Shown here piece by piece: positions 9,413 to 18,926 of a stretch of 64,000 bases of DNA. The first letter of the stretch is position 1; every line of letters begins with the position of its first letter. Source of the DNA: Kumtagia sp963829135 (GTDB taxonomy: Bacteria; Pseudomonadota; Alphaproteobacteria; Rhizobiales; Rhizobiaceae); NCBI GenBank assembly GCA_963829135.1, contig CAWHHO010000005.1, positions 434,001 to 498,000 on the forward strand. The letters are read 5' to 3'. A program made the position numbers and the translations under genes. The notes beneath the pieces are model-generated. The model was not told the DNA's origin. It did not search any database and was given only the letters and a program-made list of their open reading frames with translations.

Positions 9413-10322
9413 TCAAACTATGTCATTTAGCCTAATTTGGCCTCGATAGGTTGGTGCGCCGCCACCTCGGATGTGGACGCGGCTGAGTGTGCCGTTGAAA
9501 GATGGCTCCGTTCCCTCCGCAAGCACGCCTGCGCTGGTCACAAACAAGGTCTCTCCCGCGAACACGCAGTTGGTGGTGGCCTTGCCGCATAGGCAGAAAG
9601 CCCTCTGGAATGCCATCCGGGCGCAGAATGTGGATCCCGCTGGCGGCGATATCTGTAACATACAATCGACCGTCAGCCCCGATCTTCATTCCGTCGGGGA
9701 TCGCATTCTCTCCCGGCAGCCGTCCCAGATCCTCGCGGCTACCGTCCGGCCGCTGCCTGCATATGTGGCCCGTGTAGGATTCCGCCCAGACGATTGAGCC
9801 GTCTTCTTCCACGGCAAGTCCATTGGGAAACGTCGGCTTGTCGAACCGGACAACTACTTCTGCTGCGCCATCGGGCGATAAGGCGAAGATGTAGCTCGGA
9901 TCCGGGTTCCTGGGATTGTAGGTCCCCGGATCAGTGAAGACCAGGCGCCCGTCTGGTGCGAACACGAGGTCGTTTGGTCCATTGAGCGCAATGCCTTGTA
10001 CATTGCTGAGGATAATTTCGGCCTCGCCACCTTCTCGCACGCGCTGAATGGACGGTGTCGTCATCTCGGATGCCCTCCAAGGCCCACAAGTACCGCCATT
10101 TTGGCAAACGTAGAGCGCGCCATCCGATCCCAGCACGCAGGAGTTTGGTGCGCCCGAGGTATGCGCAAAGCGGGCTGCATTGCCACTACTGTCGATCGCC
10201 GTCAGCTGGCTTCGATAGCTCTCCACGATGACGATGCGGCCGTCGGGAAGCACGGTCGGTCCCTCCGGCCAGCCAAGCCCGCTGGCGGTAAGCGTAACCG
10301 GCATCTCAGCAATATCCCTCAT
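9413..10322 (-). pseudogene. SMP-30/gluconolactonase family protein, frameshifted
   Basis: Two frames together make one complete SMP-30 lactonase. The upstream frame carries GLGWPEGPTVLPDGRIVIVE, LNGPNDLVFAPDGRLVFTDP and DGMKIGADGRLYVTD. The true C-terminus (GKATTNCVFAGETLFVTSAG and GGGAPTYRGQIRLNDIV) is in another frame. Removing one base within about 9585-9604 joins them into 302 residues. The ATG at 10322 has a GAGGGA site upstream. The family hydrolyses sugar lactones with a divalent metal (Glu, Asn and Asp ligands visible as E in WPEGP and N in GPNDL). It lies between the SDR and the FMN dehydrogenase. Whether the break is real or an assembly insertion is not decidable here. Confidence 0.85.
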
Positions 10323-10420
10323 CAGGTCCCTCTGCGCTCCGGCCAAACTAGGTATTCCATTCTCTCAGGTCGTCTGTCCGTGAAGCATCTGTGCTCTTCA
10401 AAGACCCACGCGTAACGCCG

Positions 10421-11188
10421 TCAAATTGCCGTGAAGCCGTTATCGACAAACAGGTGGGCGCCTGTGACAAAACTCGCCTCATCACTCGCCAGGTAGAGTG
10501 CGGCCTTTGCAACTTCTTCCGGTTCACCGATACGGCCCTGCTGTGCAGCGATGGCGGCCTCCGATACGTCCACCCCCAGCCGGTTTAGGTCCTCCAGTTC
10601 ACGCAAGCCGTGCGGCGTTCTGATAAAACCCGGGCAGACCGCGTTGCATCGGATGTTTCGATCACGGAACTCGACCGCTATGGCTCGGGCGAACATATGG
10701 CACGCGCCTTTGGTAGCGTCATAGACGACCTCCATCGGAGTTGCGGCAACAGCCGAAATCGACGAGGTGCAGACGATCGATCCGCCGCCAGCGCGGATCA
10801 TTTGCGGTATGACGGCTCTCGTCATCAGGAACATAGAACGCACATTGATTGCGAAGAGCTGTTCCCATTCGTCCATGCTGGTCTCGAGGAACGGTTTGAT
10901 GAGGATGGTTCCCGCATGATTGAAGAGCACGGTTACGGGTCCAAACGTGTCAAGGGCGCCGCCGGCCGCCGCTTCGACCTGCGCCTCGTCAGACACATCC
11001 GCAACCCAATGTTTTGCGATTCCGCCATCGCGGTTTATTGCAGCCGCAGTCGCAGCCGCCTCTGCCTCATTGCGATCTATGATGGCCACCTTTGCGCCTT
11101 CGGCGGCGAAAAGGCGCGAGGCTGCTCCGCCCATTCCCGTTGCGCCGCCCGAGATGATGGCCACCTTGCCCTGCAATCGCGTACCCAT
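10421..11188 (-). CDS. SDR family oxidoreductase
   Basis: This is a classical short-chain dehydrogenase of 255 residues. It has GGATGMGG (nucleotide binding), a central NHAG variant of NNAG, the catalytic Ser in CTSSISAV and YDATKGACHMF (YxxxK), and a terminal GAHLFVDNGFTAI. An AGGAGGAG ribosome binding site directly precedes the ATG at 11188. The frame extends to 11263, but that extension is not family-like. It is the first gene of the leftward unit SDR, SMP-30 lactonase, FMN dehydrogenase, RraA-like. Oxidation of a sugar or sugar alcohol to a lactone is a reasonable inference. Confidence 0.85.
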   Translation of the reverse strand: MGTRLQGKVAIISGGATGMGGAASRLFAAEGAKVAIIDRNEAEAAATAAAINRDGGIAKHWVADVSDEAQVEAAAGGALDTFGPVTVLFNHAGTILIKPFLETSMDEWEQLFAINVRSMFLMTRAVIPQMIRAGGGSIVCTSSISAVAATPMEVVYDATKGACHMFARAIAVEFRDRNIRCNAVCPGFIRTPHGLRELEDLNRLGVDVSEAAIAAQQGRIGEPEEVAKAALYLASDEASFVTGAHLFVDNGFTAI

Positions 11189-11644
11189 ATCTCCTCCTGG
11201 CAATAGAACACGGCAGACAGGTGCGTCAGCAAATCTGCTCCGGGCGAGCCCCGTTCTGTACAATCGAGCCTACGTTTCATTCCTGAGAATTGGCAAGATC
11301 GGCTGAAAGGTTTCGCTCACAGGGGCTTGCAGTTGGAGGGCGCATTCTGCTGTTGATGCGCTGGTTGGAGACTGCTGATGGGTAGCCTGAACGACGGCCT
11401 GAGACCGATGAACGTGCCGACCCTTCTGCAATCTGGGTCGCCATGCAAAAAAGCTGCCGGCGCGCTCTTGGCCAAAATATACCGTGAACGATCTGCTCCG
11501 GGCGAAACAGCACCTTGTTACCTTCCCGCGGCGCTTGCTTTTGGGTCGTGAAGCAGTTCTGACTGCTTTGCTGCTGGTGGAACCAACTTCGCTAGACAAT
11601 CCTAAATATCCAGCTTTGCAGCGGAATTGTGGAGCATCGAGCGC
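11189..11644. other. intergenic region between divergent SDR operon and antiporter gene
   Basis: There are 456 bases without a convincing gene. Short frames on both strands (for example 11270-11599 leftward) are Ser/Arg-rich and show no domain. The promoters for both neighbours must lie here. I could not mark boxes with confidence. Confidence 0.4.
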
Positions 11645-12877
11645 ATGGAATATGCCCTATTGCTGGCTGCATTTGGAGCGCTTGTGCTGGCCGCCGCGTG
11701 GTTGCCGATGATGCTGGAGAAACTGCCCCTTTCTCTGCCGATGATCTGTATCGTCGTTGGATTTCTTTCCGTTTGGGTGCCATATTTTCCCGAGATTAAG
11801 GCGAATCCGCTGGCTGACCGCTACCTGACAGAGCGCCTGACCGAGTTCGCCGTCATCGTAGCGTTGATGGGGGCAGGCCTAAAACTCGATCGACCTATAA
11901 GCTGGCGCGGTTGGCAGGCGTCATGGCGTCTCGTCGGGATCGCGATGCCTCTAACTATCATGGGGATCGCATTGCTCGGCTGGAGCCTCCTCGGCTTGAG
12001 TATTGCGTCTGCCCTGCTTCTCGGCGCAGCATTGGCTCCAACAGATCCCGTTCTCGCCAGCGACGTTCAGGTCGGCCCTCCCCAGTCGGAGGAAGAGGAT
12101 GATGTTCGCTTCGCCCTCACCAGCGAGGCGGGTCTGAATGACGGTGCCGCTTTTCCATTCGTTTTCCTGGCGATTGCAATCGCCCATAACAGCGTTTCGG
12201 GAGAGCCGTTTCTGCAACATTGGTTTGCGATCGACGTCCTTTGGAAGATCGCGATCGGCTTGAGCGTCGGTTGGCTTGGCGGCAAGATCATGGGCTACTT
12301 GGCATTTCGCCTACCCAAAAAAACCGGGCTGTCCGAGACAAAAGACGGCTTTGTCGCATTGGGCGTGACTTGTCTTGCCTATGGCACGACTGAACTGGCA
12401 CATGGATATGGATTTCTTGCCGTCTTTGTTTCGGCCGTCGCACTTAGATCGGTTGAGCGCCGGCACAGCTATCACAAGAGCCTGCACGATTTCTCAGATC
12501 AGATCGAGCGGCTGCTGATGGTGGTCGTGCTTGTGTGCTTTGGAATGGCGATTGCAGATGGCTCCGTATTTGGTGCGTTCACCTGGCCGGTCGCAGCAAC
12601 CTCGGCGATGGTCATTTTTGTCATTCGCCCATTGGCGGGGTATCTATGCCTGTGTGGATACGCGGTGCCGCGCGAAGAGAAGGCCGTGATCGCGTTTTTC
12701 GGCATTCGCGGCCTTGGATCGTTTTACTATCTGGCATTCGCGTTAGGGCAGGCGGAGTTTGCCGAGCCGCAGATGTTATGGGTGACGGTTTGCACGGTTG
12801 TTCTTGCATCCATCATTATCCACGGCATATCGGTGACACCCATCATGCAAAGGCTGGATGCTCAAGGCCGCTTGTAA
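11645..12877 (+). CDS. CPA1-type cation:proton antiporter
   Basis: This is a 410-residue polytopic protein of the Na+/H+ exchanger superfamily. The transport core has GAALAPTDPVLASDVQVG, the TDP motif of CPA antiporters, and then EAGLNDGAAFPFVFL with the conserved END-like acidic site (here LND). Twelve or so hydrophobic segments run through its length. The frame could start at a TTG (11627), but the ATG at 11645 with GGAG upstream fits the family better. The function is exchange of Na+ or K+ for H+ across the inner membrane. It is not in an operon. Confidence 0.85.
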   Translation: MEYALLLAAFGALVLAAAWLPMMLEKLPLSLPMICIVVGFLSVWVPYFPEIKANPLADRYLTERLTEFAVIVALMGAGLKLDRPISWRGWQASWRLVGIAMPLTIMGIALLGWSLLGLSIASALLLGAALAPTDPVLASDVQVGPPQSEEEDDVRFALTSEAGLNDGAAFPFVFLAIAIAHNSVSGEPFLQHWFAIDVLWKIAIGLSVGWLGGKIMGYLAFRLPKKTGLSETKDGFVALGVTCLAYGTTELAHGYGFLAVFVSAVALRSVERRHSYHKSLHDFSDQIERLLMVVVLVCFGMAIADGSVFGAFTWPVAATSAMVIFVIRPLAGYLCLCGYAVPREEKAVIAFFGIRGLGSFYYLAFALGQAEFAEPQMLWVTVCTVVLASIIIHGISVTPIMQRLDAQGRL

Positions 12878-12944
12878 AGTTCGACCGAGCTCCATGGCGT
12901 GCCAGGTATCTTGCATCGTTCAGAATCGTGACCATGCGAGAAGG

Positions 12945-13724
12945 CTAGAACAAATCTATTGCGAAGCGGCGAGACAGACCGAGTCCGAACCACAGCTGAT
13001 CGTCATCTCCGGCTTTGACGATGGGGCTGCTCGCGAAGTCGCCTACGAGTTTGCTGTAACCGGCGTCCGCCCTTAAGAACCAATCGGGTTTGAATTCGTA
13101 CCGCACGCCCGCCTGAATTCCAACGCTTTTGAAACCGCCCTCCGGATCGAAAGCTTCAACGCCGGTCAGAGCGGACTGTCGCTCAGAAACACCAAAATAC
13201 GTCTCCGCGTATGAACTTGACGCAAGGGTGGCGACCGGCCCGATCTTGAGCTCGAGCCGCTCGTTAGGCCTGGCAATCGCATTAGCGCCCAGATCCCCAA
13301 CAAAACCGTCCGCACCACCAAACGCGTATCTTGTTGCCCCCCACACCTCAGCGTGCTGCCATTCGTAGCTAACACGCAGACCCGCTTCGTAGGTCGCGTC
13401 GACATCGTCTAGACCATTGAGCTGGGTATCGCCGTCAAAATCGCGCGCAGAGATGTAGTTGAACGACGGTCCAAAAGACAAGCCGCCGCCCTGGGGCGAG
13501 ATGCTACCGATTTCCAGCAAACCAGGGATGTTGAGATAACCAAGATTGATTATGGGCAACGGAGTAACTTCGTAGTCCTCAGAACCTTCATATTCTGGCT
13601 GAATGCGGCCGCCGACACCCAGTTCGATGATCAAGTCCACCGCGGATGATTGTGCGAGAGAAGGGCTGGTCGATAACAGCCCTGCCAGGACGGCGGCTAC
13701 CCACGACATAACTTTTTTAGTCAT
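12945..13724 (-). CDS. MipA/OmpV family outer-membrane protein
   Basis: The product is a 259-residue beta-barrel protein with a signal peptide (MTKKVMSWVAAVLAGLLSTS to SLAQ). It has the family opening GVGGRIQPEYEGSEDYEVTPLPIINLGYLN and alternating strand patterns to a C-terminal strand with a terminal Phe (LSRRFAIDLF), as needed for Bam-dependent insertion. The frame begins at 13748, but MTKKV at 13724 with GGCGAG upstream is the better start. The family includes the MltA-interacting scaffold protein. Its role here is unknown. Confidence 0.85.
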   Translation of the reverse strand: MTKKVMSWVAAVLAGLLSTSPSLAQSSAVDLIIELGVGGRIQPEYEGSEDYEVTPLPIINLGYLNIPGLLEIGSISPQGGGLSFGPSFNYISARDFDGDTQLNGLDDVDATYEAGLRVSYEWQHAEVWGATRYAFGGADGFVGDLGANAIARPNERLELKIGPVATLASSSYAETYFGVSERQSALTGVEAFDPEGGFKSVGIQAGVRYEFKPDWFLRADAGYSKLVGDFASSPIVKAGDDDQLWFGLGLSRRFAIDLF

Positions 13725-14088
13725 CTCGCCTCGTTCTTGATTAGACATTTTGTCTGGAAAGGGTGAACTTCATATAGCTACACCGCAAGCTTGGCGTCCA
13801 GAGATTAACTTCCGCGCAGTCATGATCGCTCCCGCGACGCGGCGGCTATCAGAGTTTGCACCTGCAACCACCGTTTACGCAGAGGCTCTACGGCTGGATG
13901 TGTCAATCTGCACGAGATCCTCCGTTGGGAGCTCGGCGCCGATCCCTTATTCGATCCCGCAGTGCCCGAAAACTCGTTGCAGTGCGGCATTCTACAGCCT
14001 CCTGCCCAGCGTTGCCAGCGCACCAGATGCGTGCCAATCTTAGCGGAAATGACCGCTTGTGAAGGGGTGAATTGGGGAGGACTGAACG
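13725..14088. other. divergent intergenic region between MipA and sulfatase genes
   Basis: There are 364 bases of shared upstream sequence for two divergent genes. No gene is supported. The frames on both strands are out-of-frame reading without domains. Confidence 0.4.
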
Positions 14089-16488
14089 ATGAAAGCGCGT
14101 ACCTACATCGCAGCACTTGCGACCAGTTGTTTCTCACTCTTTCCGGCAACAGCTCAGCAAACCACCGGTACGCCTGGATCGCCCAGCGCCACGTCCACGA
14201 TAGATGGCCAATCGCTCCCGGCAGCGCCGCCGGCGTTCGGGGGAACCATCAATCTGGACGCCAAGAGTTCGACGGCGTGGTGGCCGCCCAAGGTCGTCCC
14301 GCCGAAGGGGGCGCCCAACGTCCTGCTGATAATGACCGACGACGCGGGTTACGGCGTCTCGGGTACGTTCGGAGGCGTGATACCTACCCCTACCCTCGAT
14401 CAAGTCGCGGCGGAGGGGCTGCGTTACACCCAGTTCCACTCTACGGCGCTCTGCTCGCCTACCCGCGCTGCCCTGATCACTGGACGCAACCACCATTCAG
14501 CGGGCTTCGGCGTCATCGCAGAACAGTCGACGGGCTTTCCCGGATACGACTCGGTCATCGGGCCGGACAACGCCACCATTGGAAATATCCTCAAAGACCA
14601 CGGCTATGCGACTTCCTGGATAGGCAAGAACCATAACACGCCGACTTATGCGATTTCGACCGCAGGGCCCTTCGACCAGTGGCCGTCAGGCATGGGCTTT
14701 GATTATTTCTATGGCTTCATGGGGGGCGAGACCGATCAGTGGACGCCGTGGTTGTTCCGCGACCATACCCAGATCTTTCCGTGGAAAGAAAAACCCGACT
14801 ACAATCTGACCACCGGCATGGCGGACGACGCCATCAACTATCTCCGGGAGGTGAATGCCGCAGCACCGGACAAGCCGTTCTTCATGTACTACGTGCCCGG
14901 CGGCACGCACGCGCCGCATCAACCGACGCAAGAGTGGATCGATAAGTTCAAGGGTAAGTTCGACATGGGCTGGAATGCCCTGCGAGACGAGATCTTCGCA
15001 AACCAGAAGAGGCTCGGGGTCATCCCTGCAGACACGCAGCTAACGCCTTGGCCCGACGATCTACCGAAATGGGACACCCTGAGCGCCGACGAGAAGAAGA
15101 TGTTCTCCCGCCAGGCCGAGGTCTTCGCAGCCTACGTCGCTTACACTGACCATGAGATTGGGCGGGTAATCGATGAAGTCCGCCAGCAGGGCAAGCTCGA
15201 CAACACGCTTGTCATCTACATCGAGGGCGACAACGGAAGTAGCGCGGAAGGCTCAACAATCGGTACTGCTTTCGATCTCGCGGCGATACAAGGCATCAAC
15301 ATGCCGGTCGCCGACCAGCTCAAATTCTACGATGTCTGGGGTGGCCCCATGACACAACCCCATATGTCAGTGGCCTGGTCTTGGGCCTTCGATACCCCCT
15401 TCAAGTGGACGAAGCAGATCGCCTCTCACTTTGGCGGCATTCGGCAGGGCATGGCGATCTCATGGCCGGGACACATCACCGACAAGGGAGGCGTCCGCAG
15501 CCAGTTCCACCACGTCATCGACATCGCCCCAACGATCCTTGAAGCGACGGGTATCAAGGCCCCGCTAACGGTCAACGGCATCGCGCAAAAGCCTATCGAA
15601 GGGGTCAGCATGGCCTACTCATGGCCGAAAGAAGCGAAGGACGCCCCGTCACACCGAACCACCCAGTACTTTGAGATGTTTGGAGATCGGGCGATTTATC
15701 ATGATGGCTGGATCGCCTCCACCACGCCTCCGGCAGGGCCTTGGCTTATGGGCCTTGGGAAGCTCCCAGACGTGCTCGACGGTTACAACTGGGAACTCTA
15801 CGACCTGACCAAGGACTATTCGCAGTTCAACGACCTCGCCTCGAAAGAACCGAAGAAACTGCTCGACCTGCAGCAACTGTTCTGGGTGGAGGCCGCCAAA
15901 TACCAAGTCCTGCCTTTGGACAACTCCGTCGCCTCACGGTTGGTCGCGGCAAGGCCCAGTGCGACCGCTGGCCGCGATGAGTTTGTCTACTCAGGCGAGG
16001 TTTCCGGCATACCTGCCGCGTCAGCACCCGATCCGCTGACCCGCTCTTACACGATTACCGCCGACATTGAGGTGCCGGGTGGTGGCGGCGAAGGAATGCT
16101 TGCGACCCTTGGTGGACGTTTCGGCGGCTACGGCCTGTACCTGCTCAAAGGCACGCCCGTCTTCACTTACAATCTGCTTGGACTTGAACGCTTTCGATGG
16201 AACGGAACGCAGGCTCTCTCGCCGGGCAAGCACGTTGTGGTCTTCGACTTCACATATGCCGGACCTGGGTATGGAAAGGGCGGCAAAGGCGTACTGAGCG
16301 TTGACGGAGCCAGCGTCGCCGAGTTGTCCATTCCCCACACGATCCCGTTTCTCGCGACAATCGACGAATCTTTCGATGTGGGCATAGATACGCGAAGCCC
16401 GGTTGACGACAAGGACTACCAAGTGCCGTTCCAGTTTACCGGCACGATGAACAAACTGACGGTTAAGGTCGGGCCGCCTCAGCTATAG
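14089..16488 (+). CDS. arylsulfatase, periplasmic (type I, formylglycine-dependent)
   Basis: The 799-residue protein has a Sec signal peptide (cleavage near residue 22, ATAQ). The catalytic core begins with PNVLLIMTDDAGYG (metal ligands D84, D85). C122 in LCSPTRAALITGRN is the C-x-P-x-R signature whose Cys is converted to formylglycine. DNGSSAEG (about residue 380) and the second-half KPFFMYYVPGGTHAPHQ motif complete the site. The last roughly 180 residues form a separate, probably beta-sandwich domain. It needs a formylglycine-generating enzyme, which is not in the window. It hydrolyses sulfate esters. The substrate is unknown. Confidence 0.9.
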   Translation: MKARTYIAALATSCFSLFPATAQQTTGTPGSPSATSTIDGQSLPAAPPAFGGTINLDAKSSTAWWPPKVVPPKGAPNVLLIMTDDAGYGVSGTFGGVIPTPTLDQVAAEGLRYTQFHSTALCSPTRAALITGRNHHSAGFGVIAEQSTGFPGYDSVIGPDNATIGNILKDHGYATSWIGKNHNTPTYAISTAGPFDQWPSGMGFDYFYGFMGGETDQWTPWLFRDHTQIFPWKEKPDYNLTTGMADDAINYLREVNAAAPDKPFFMYYVPGGTHAPHQPTQEWIDKFKGKFDMGWNALRDEIFANQKRLGVIPADTQLTPWPDDLPKWDTLSADEKKMFSRQAEVFAAYVAYTDHEIGRVIDEVRQQGKLDNTLVIYIEGDNGSSAEGSTIGTAFDLAAIQGINMPVADQLKFYDVWGGPMTQPHMSVAWSWAFDTPFKWTKQIASHFGGIRQGMAISWPGHITDKGGVRSQFHHVIDIAPTILEATGIKAPLTVNGIAQKPIEGVSMAYSWPKEAKDAPSHRTTQYFEMFGDRAIYHDGWIASTTPPAGPWLMGLGKLPDVLDGYNWELYDLTKDYSQFNDLASKEPKKLLDLQQLFWVEAAKYQVLPLDNSVASRLVAARPSATAGRDEFVYSGEVSGIPAASAPDPLTRSYTITADIEVPGGGGEGMLATLGGRFGGYGLYLLKGTPVFTYNLLGLERFRWNGTQALSPGKHVVVFDFTYAGPGYGKGGKGVLSVDGASVAELSIPHTIPFLATIDESFDVGIDTRSPVDDKDYQVPFQFTGTMNKLTVKVGPPQL

Positions 16489-16526
16489 AAGGGCTCAGCG
16501 GCCCCGTCTCCGAGCGCCCCTCACAT

Positions 16527-18761
16527 TCAAGGGAAGTCTTCGATCTCACTCTGTAGATCGCCAGTCACAACCAGCGCGAAATCCTGCGGCTGTGTGCCGA
16601 GCATGTTGAACGCTGAGACCTGGATCAGATATTTACCCGGGTCCGGCGCATCGATGCGCACGATCTCGACATTGTTGTCGTTGTCGACCACTGATATCCG
16701 CATAGGCAGATCCTGGTTTCCAACCCACTTTTTGCTTGGATCTGCAAATGACTGCACGAACAGGTTGAGGTTATTCTGAAGCGCCCGAGCCGGAAGGTCG
16801 GTGTAGGCCAGGCAGAACCGCAGCGGCAGGGCGTTGCCGGCAGTGACGCGGAACCGGAACCGCTCGCCAGTAGACTTGAACTGCCGCGAAACGTCTTTCC
16901 ATGTGTCGACGAACTTGAGCTTGAGAGCCGGCTCGACCGCATTCGGCACCGCCCACGGCATGTGCACACGGCCGAATCCTTGATGGAAATTCGGCAACGC
17001 GTTGTGATCGGCCACGGAGTCCTGGCCTTTCAACGCGCGGGTCGAGTTGACTAGCGTCGCCTTGAGCAAGGCGGCAGACGGCTCGTGGTTTTCGCCAACA
17101 TAGTATTGCCTGATCAGCGCCAGGCAACCGCTGACGATCGGCGTAGCCATCGATGTGCCGCCCATATAGGCATAGCGCCCGGAATGGCCCGGGAAGCTGC
17201 CCCAGAAATTGGACAGCGGCGCGCGGGAAGATTTAGTGGAAGCGATGTCGGTACCCGGCGCCACCACGTCCGGCTTGATGCGCCGGTCGTCGCATGGACC
17301 ACGGCTGGAGAATCCGGCCATGCATTCCGGATCGCCGGAGATTTTATCGTCTCTGATCGGGAGATCGGGAAAATCATTGGGCCATCCCTGGCCCCAGGTT
17401 AGTCCCGACAGACCGCCCGTCGACCGGTCGGTGCGGCTTGCACCGACGGTGATTGCGTTCTTGGCCGTAGCCGGCGAGCCGACCGACAGCCAGTCGACGA
17501 AGCCTCGTTGCGAACTGAATGGGTCACGCGCCGTACCCTCATTGCCGGCGGCAATGACGATGGCCATATCGCGATGCTGGTCGACAAACTCGTCGGCCTC
17601 CAAAGAATTGAAGGCGTAGCGCGAAGCGGTGCTGGCGCCCCAACTGTTGTTATGGATGCGCGCGCCGGCCTGATAGGCCTCATCGAACAGGTCGTTCAGG
17701 TCCAACGGCAACCCGCCCAGGCTGCCACCGGCATCCATTACAGACTGAAAGAAGAGCTCCGCGGCCGGTGCCATGCCGCGCACCGTGCCATTGGACGCCG
17801 TGCCGTCGCCGGCGATGGACCCGGCGACATGCGTCCCATGGCCGTTCGGATCGCTTGGGTCGCCCGTCCGCCCCAGCGCCACAACGCCGACGAGGCGGGG
17901 TTTAAGATCCGGATGGTTGTCGTCGATGCCGGTGTCGGCTACGCCAACAATCTGACCCTTGCCGTCTAAACCGAATACCTGCACTGGCGGGCTTGCCGTC
18001 GAGTTGATGCCAAGCAGCACCCGCGCGCGATCGTTGAAGAGCTTCGGTGGTACGAATTCCAGAATCTGGCTTACCTCAAGCATGCTTCGCAGTTCAGCAA
18101 GCAGCGGCGAGTTTTCCCTGAGCGACAGGCGTATCTTGCGCCCCTTGGCGCCGGCTACCAGCGCATCGCGCCCAGCCAGCCTAGCGAGCACGGCAGCCGT
18201 ATCGCCTTCCGCGCGCAGCCTTATATCATAGGTCAGGATCGGTTCGAAACCGAGGCCAATCGGCGGAGCGGGCGGCGCCGCAGGGATGGGCGGCGACTTT
18301 TCGAACTCGGAATGGACATGCACACTCATGACAAAGGGCAGGTCACGCAGTCGACTTAGCTGGTCCGGCGTGAGCTCAGCCAGGTAGAGTTGCGGGCCGA
18401 TCACTTCGGTCAGGGTCACACCAAGCGCCAGAAGCCTTTCGCGCCAGGCAGGCAATAGCGGGCCATCGAGGCTGACCGTGTAAATCCCCGGGCCCTCTAG
18501 ATCGACCTCCAATGCGGCGCTTTCCGGCAACGCCTTCTTGCTGAACGTCGACAGTGCTTCCGAGAGATCGGAAAGCGGAGAAACGGCTGCCCTCCTGACT
18601 TCCTCTACAAGCAGACCCCTCGCTTCGAGAGCCGGAATCTGCGTTTCATCGATGTTGCCGATTACGTAAGAATCCGTTCGTTCGGCGCTCGACAGGGCCT
18701 CGAGGGCGGCATCCCGCTCTGTCTCGTGCATAAAATGGGCAATGATGCGCTTGGTGGCCAT
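16527..18761 (-). CDS. S8 family serine peptidase (subtilase)
   Basis: The 744-residue subtilisin-like protease has the triad D276 (VGVADTGID), H308 (NGHGTHVAGS) and S537 (GGTSMATPIVSG), with oxyanion N407 (AAGNEG). About 240 residues precede the catalytic domain and show two propeptide-like alpha/beta units. A beta-rich C-terminal P-like domain (about 615-740) follows, as in KP-43-type subtilases. There is no signal peptide at the N-terminus (MATKRIIAHFMHE), which is unusual for this family. It follows the P450 gene on the same strand after 165 bases, so it may have its own promoter. Confidence 0.9.
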   Translation of the reverse strand: MATKRIIAHFMHETERDAALEALSSAERTDSYVIGNIDETQIPALEARGLLVEEVRRAAVSPLSDLSEALSTFSKKALPESAALEVDLEGPGIYTVSLDGPLLPAWRERLLALGVTLTEVIGPQLYLAELTPDQLSRLRDLPFVMSVHVHSEFEKSPPIPAAPPAPPIGLGFEPILTYDIRLRAEGDTAAVLARLAGRDALVAGAKGRKIRLSLRENSPLLAELRSMLEVSQILEFVPPKLFNDRARVLLGINSTASPPVQVFGLDGKGQIVGVADTGIDDNHPDLKPRLVGVVALGRTGDPSDPNGHGTHVAGSIAGDGTASNGTVRGMAPAAELFFQSVMDAGGSLGGLPLDLNDLFDEAYQAGARIHNNSWGASTASRYAFNSLEADEFVDQHRDMAIVIAAGNEGTARDPFSSQRGFVDWLSVGSPATAKNAITVGASRTDRSTGGLSGLTWGQGWPNDFPDLPIRDDKISGDPECMAGFSSRGPCDDRRIKPDVVAPGTDIASTKSSRAPLSNFWGSFPGHSGRYAYMGGTSMATPIVSGCLALIRQYYVGENHEPSAALLKATLVNSTRALKGQDSVADHNALPNFHQGFGRVHMPWAVPNAVEPALKLKFVDTWKDVSRQFKSTGERFRFRVTAGNALPLRFCLAYTDLPARALQNNLNLFVQSFADPSKKWVGNQDLPMRISVVDNDNNVEIVRIDAPDPGKYLIQVSAFNMLGTQPQDFALVVTGDLQSEIEDFP

Positions 18762-18926
18762 GGCAACACCTCAGGATCAGAACGCCAATGTGGGTAAGTG
18801 CTGAAAGCGAATGCACCGCAGGAAGACACCGTAGTGCACGAGCCATTTCATACTACAGTGTTTTGCTTTGTAATGTGGGAAATGTCACATCACTCAGGGT
18901 CGCCATTGCCAACACTCACTCGCTGT

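Noticed and set aside
11270..11599. Possible 109-residue leftward gene in the intergenic region
   Set aside because: No ribosome binding site, odd composition and no recognisable domain.
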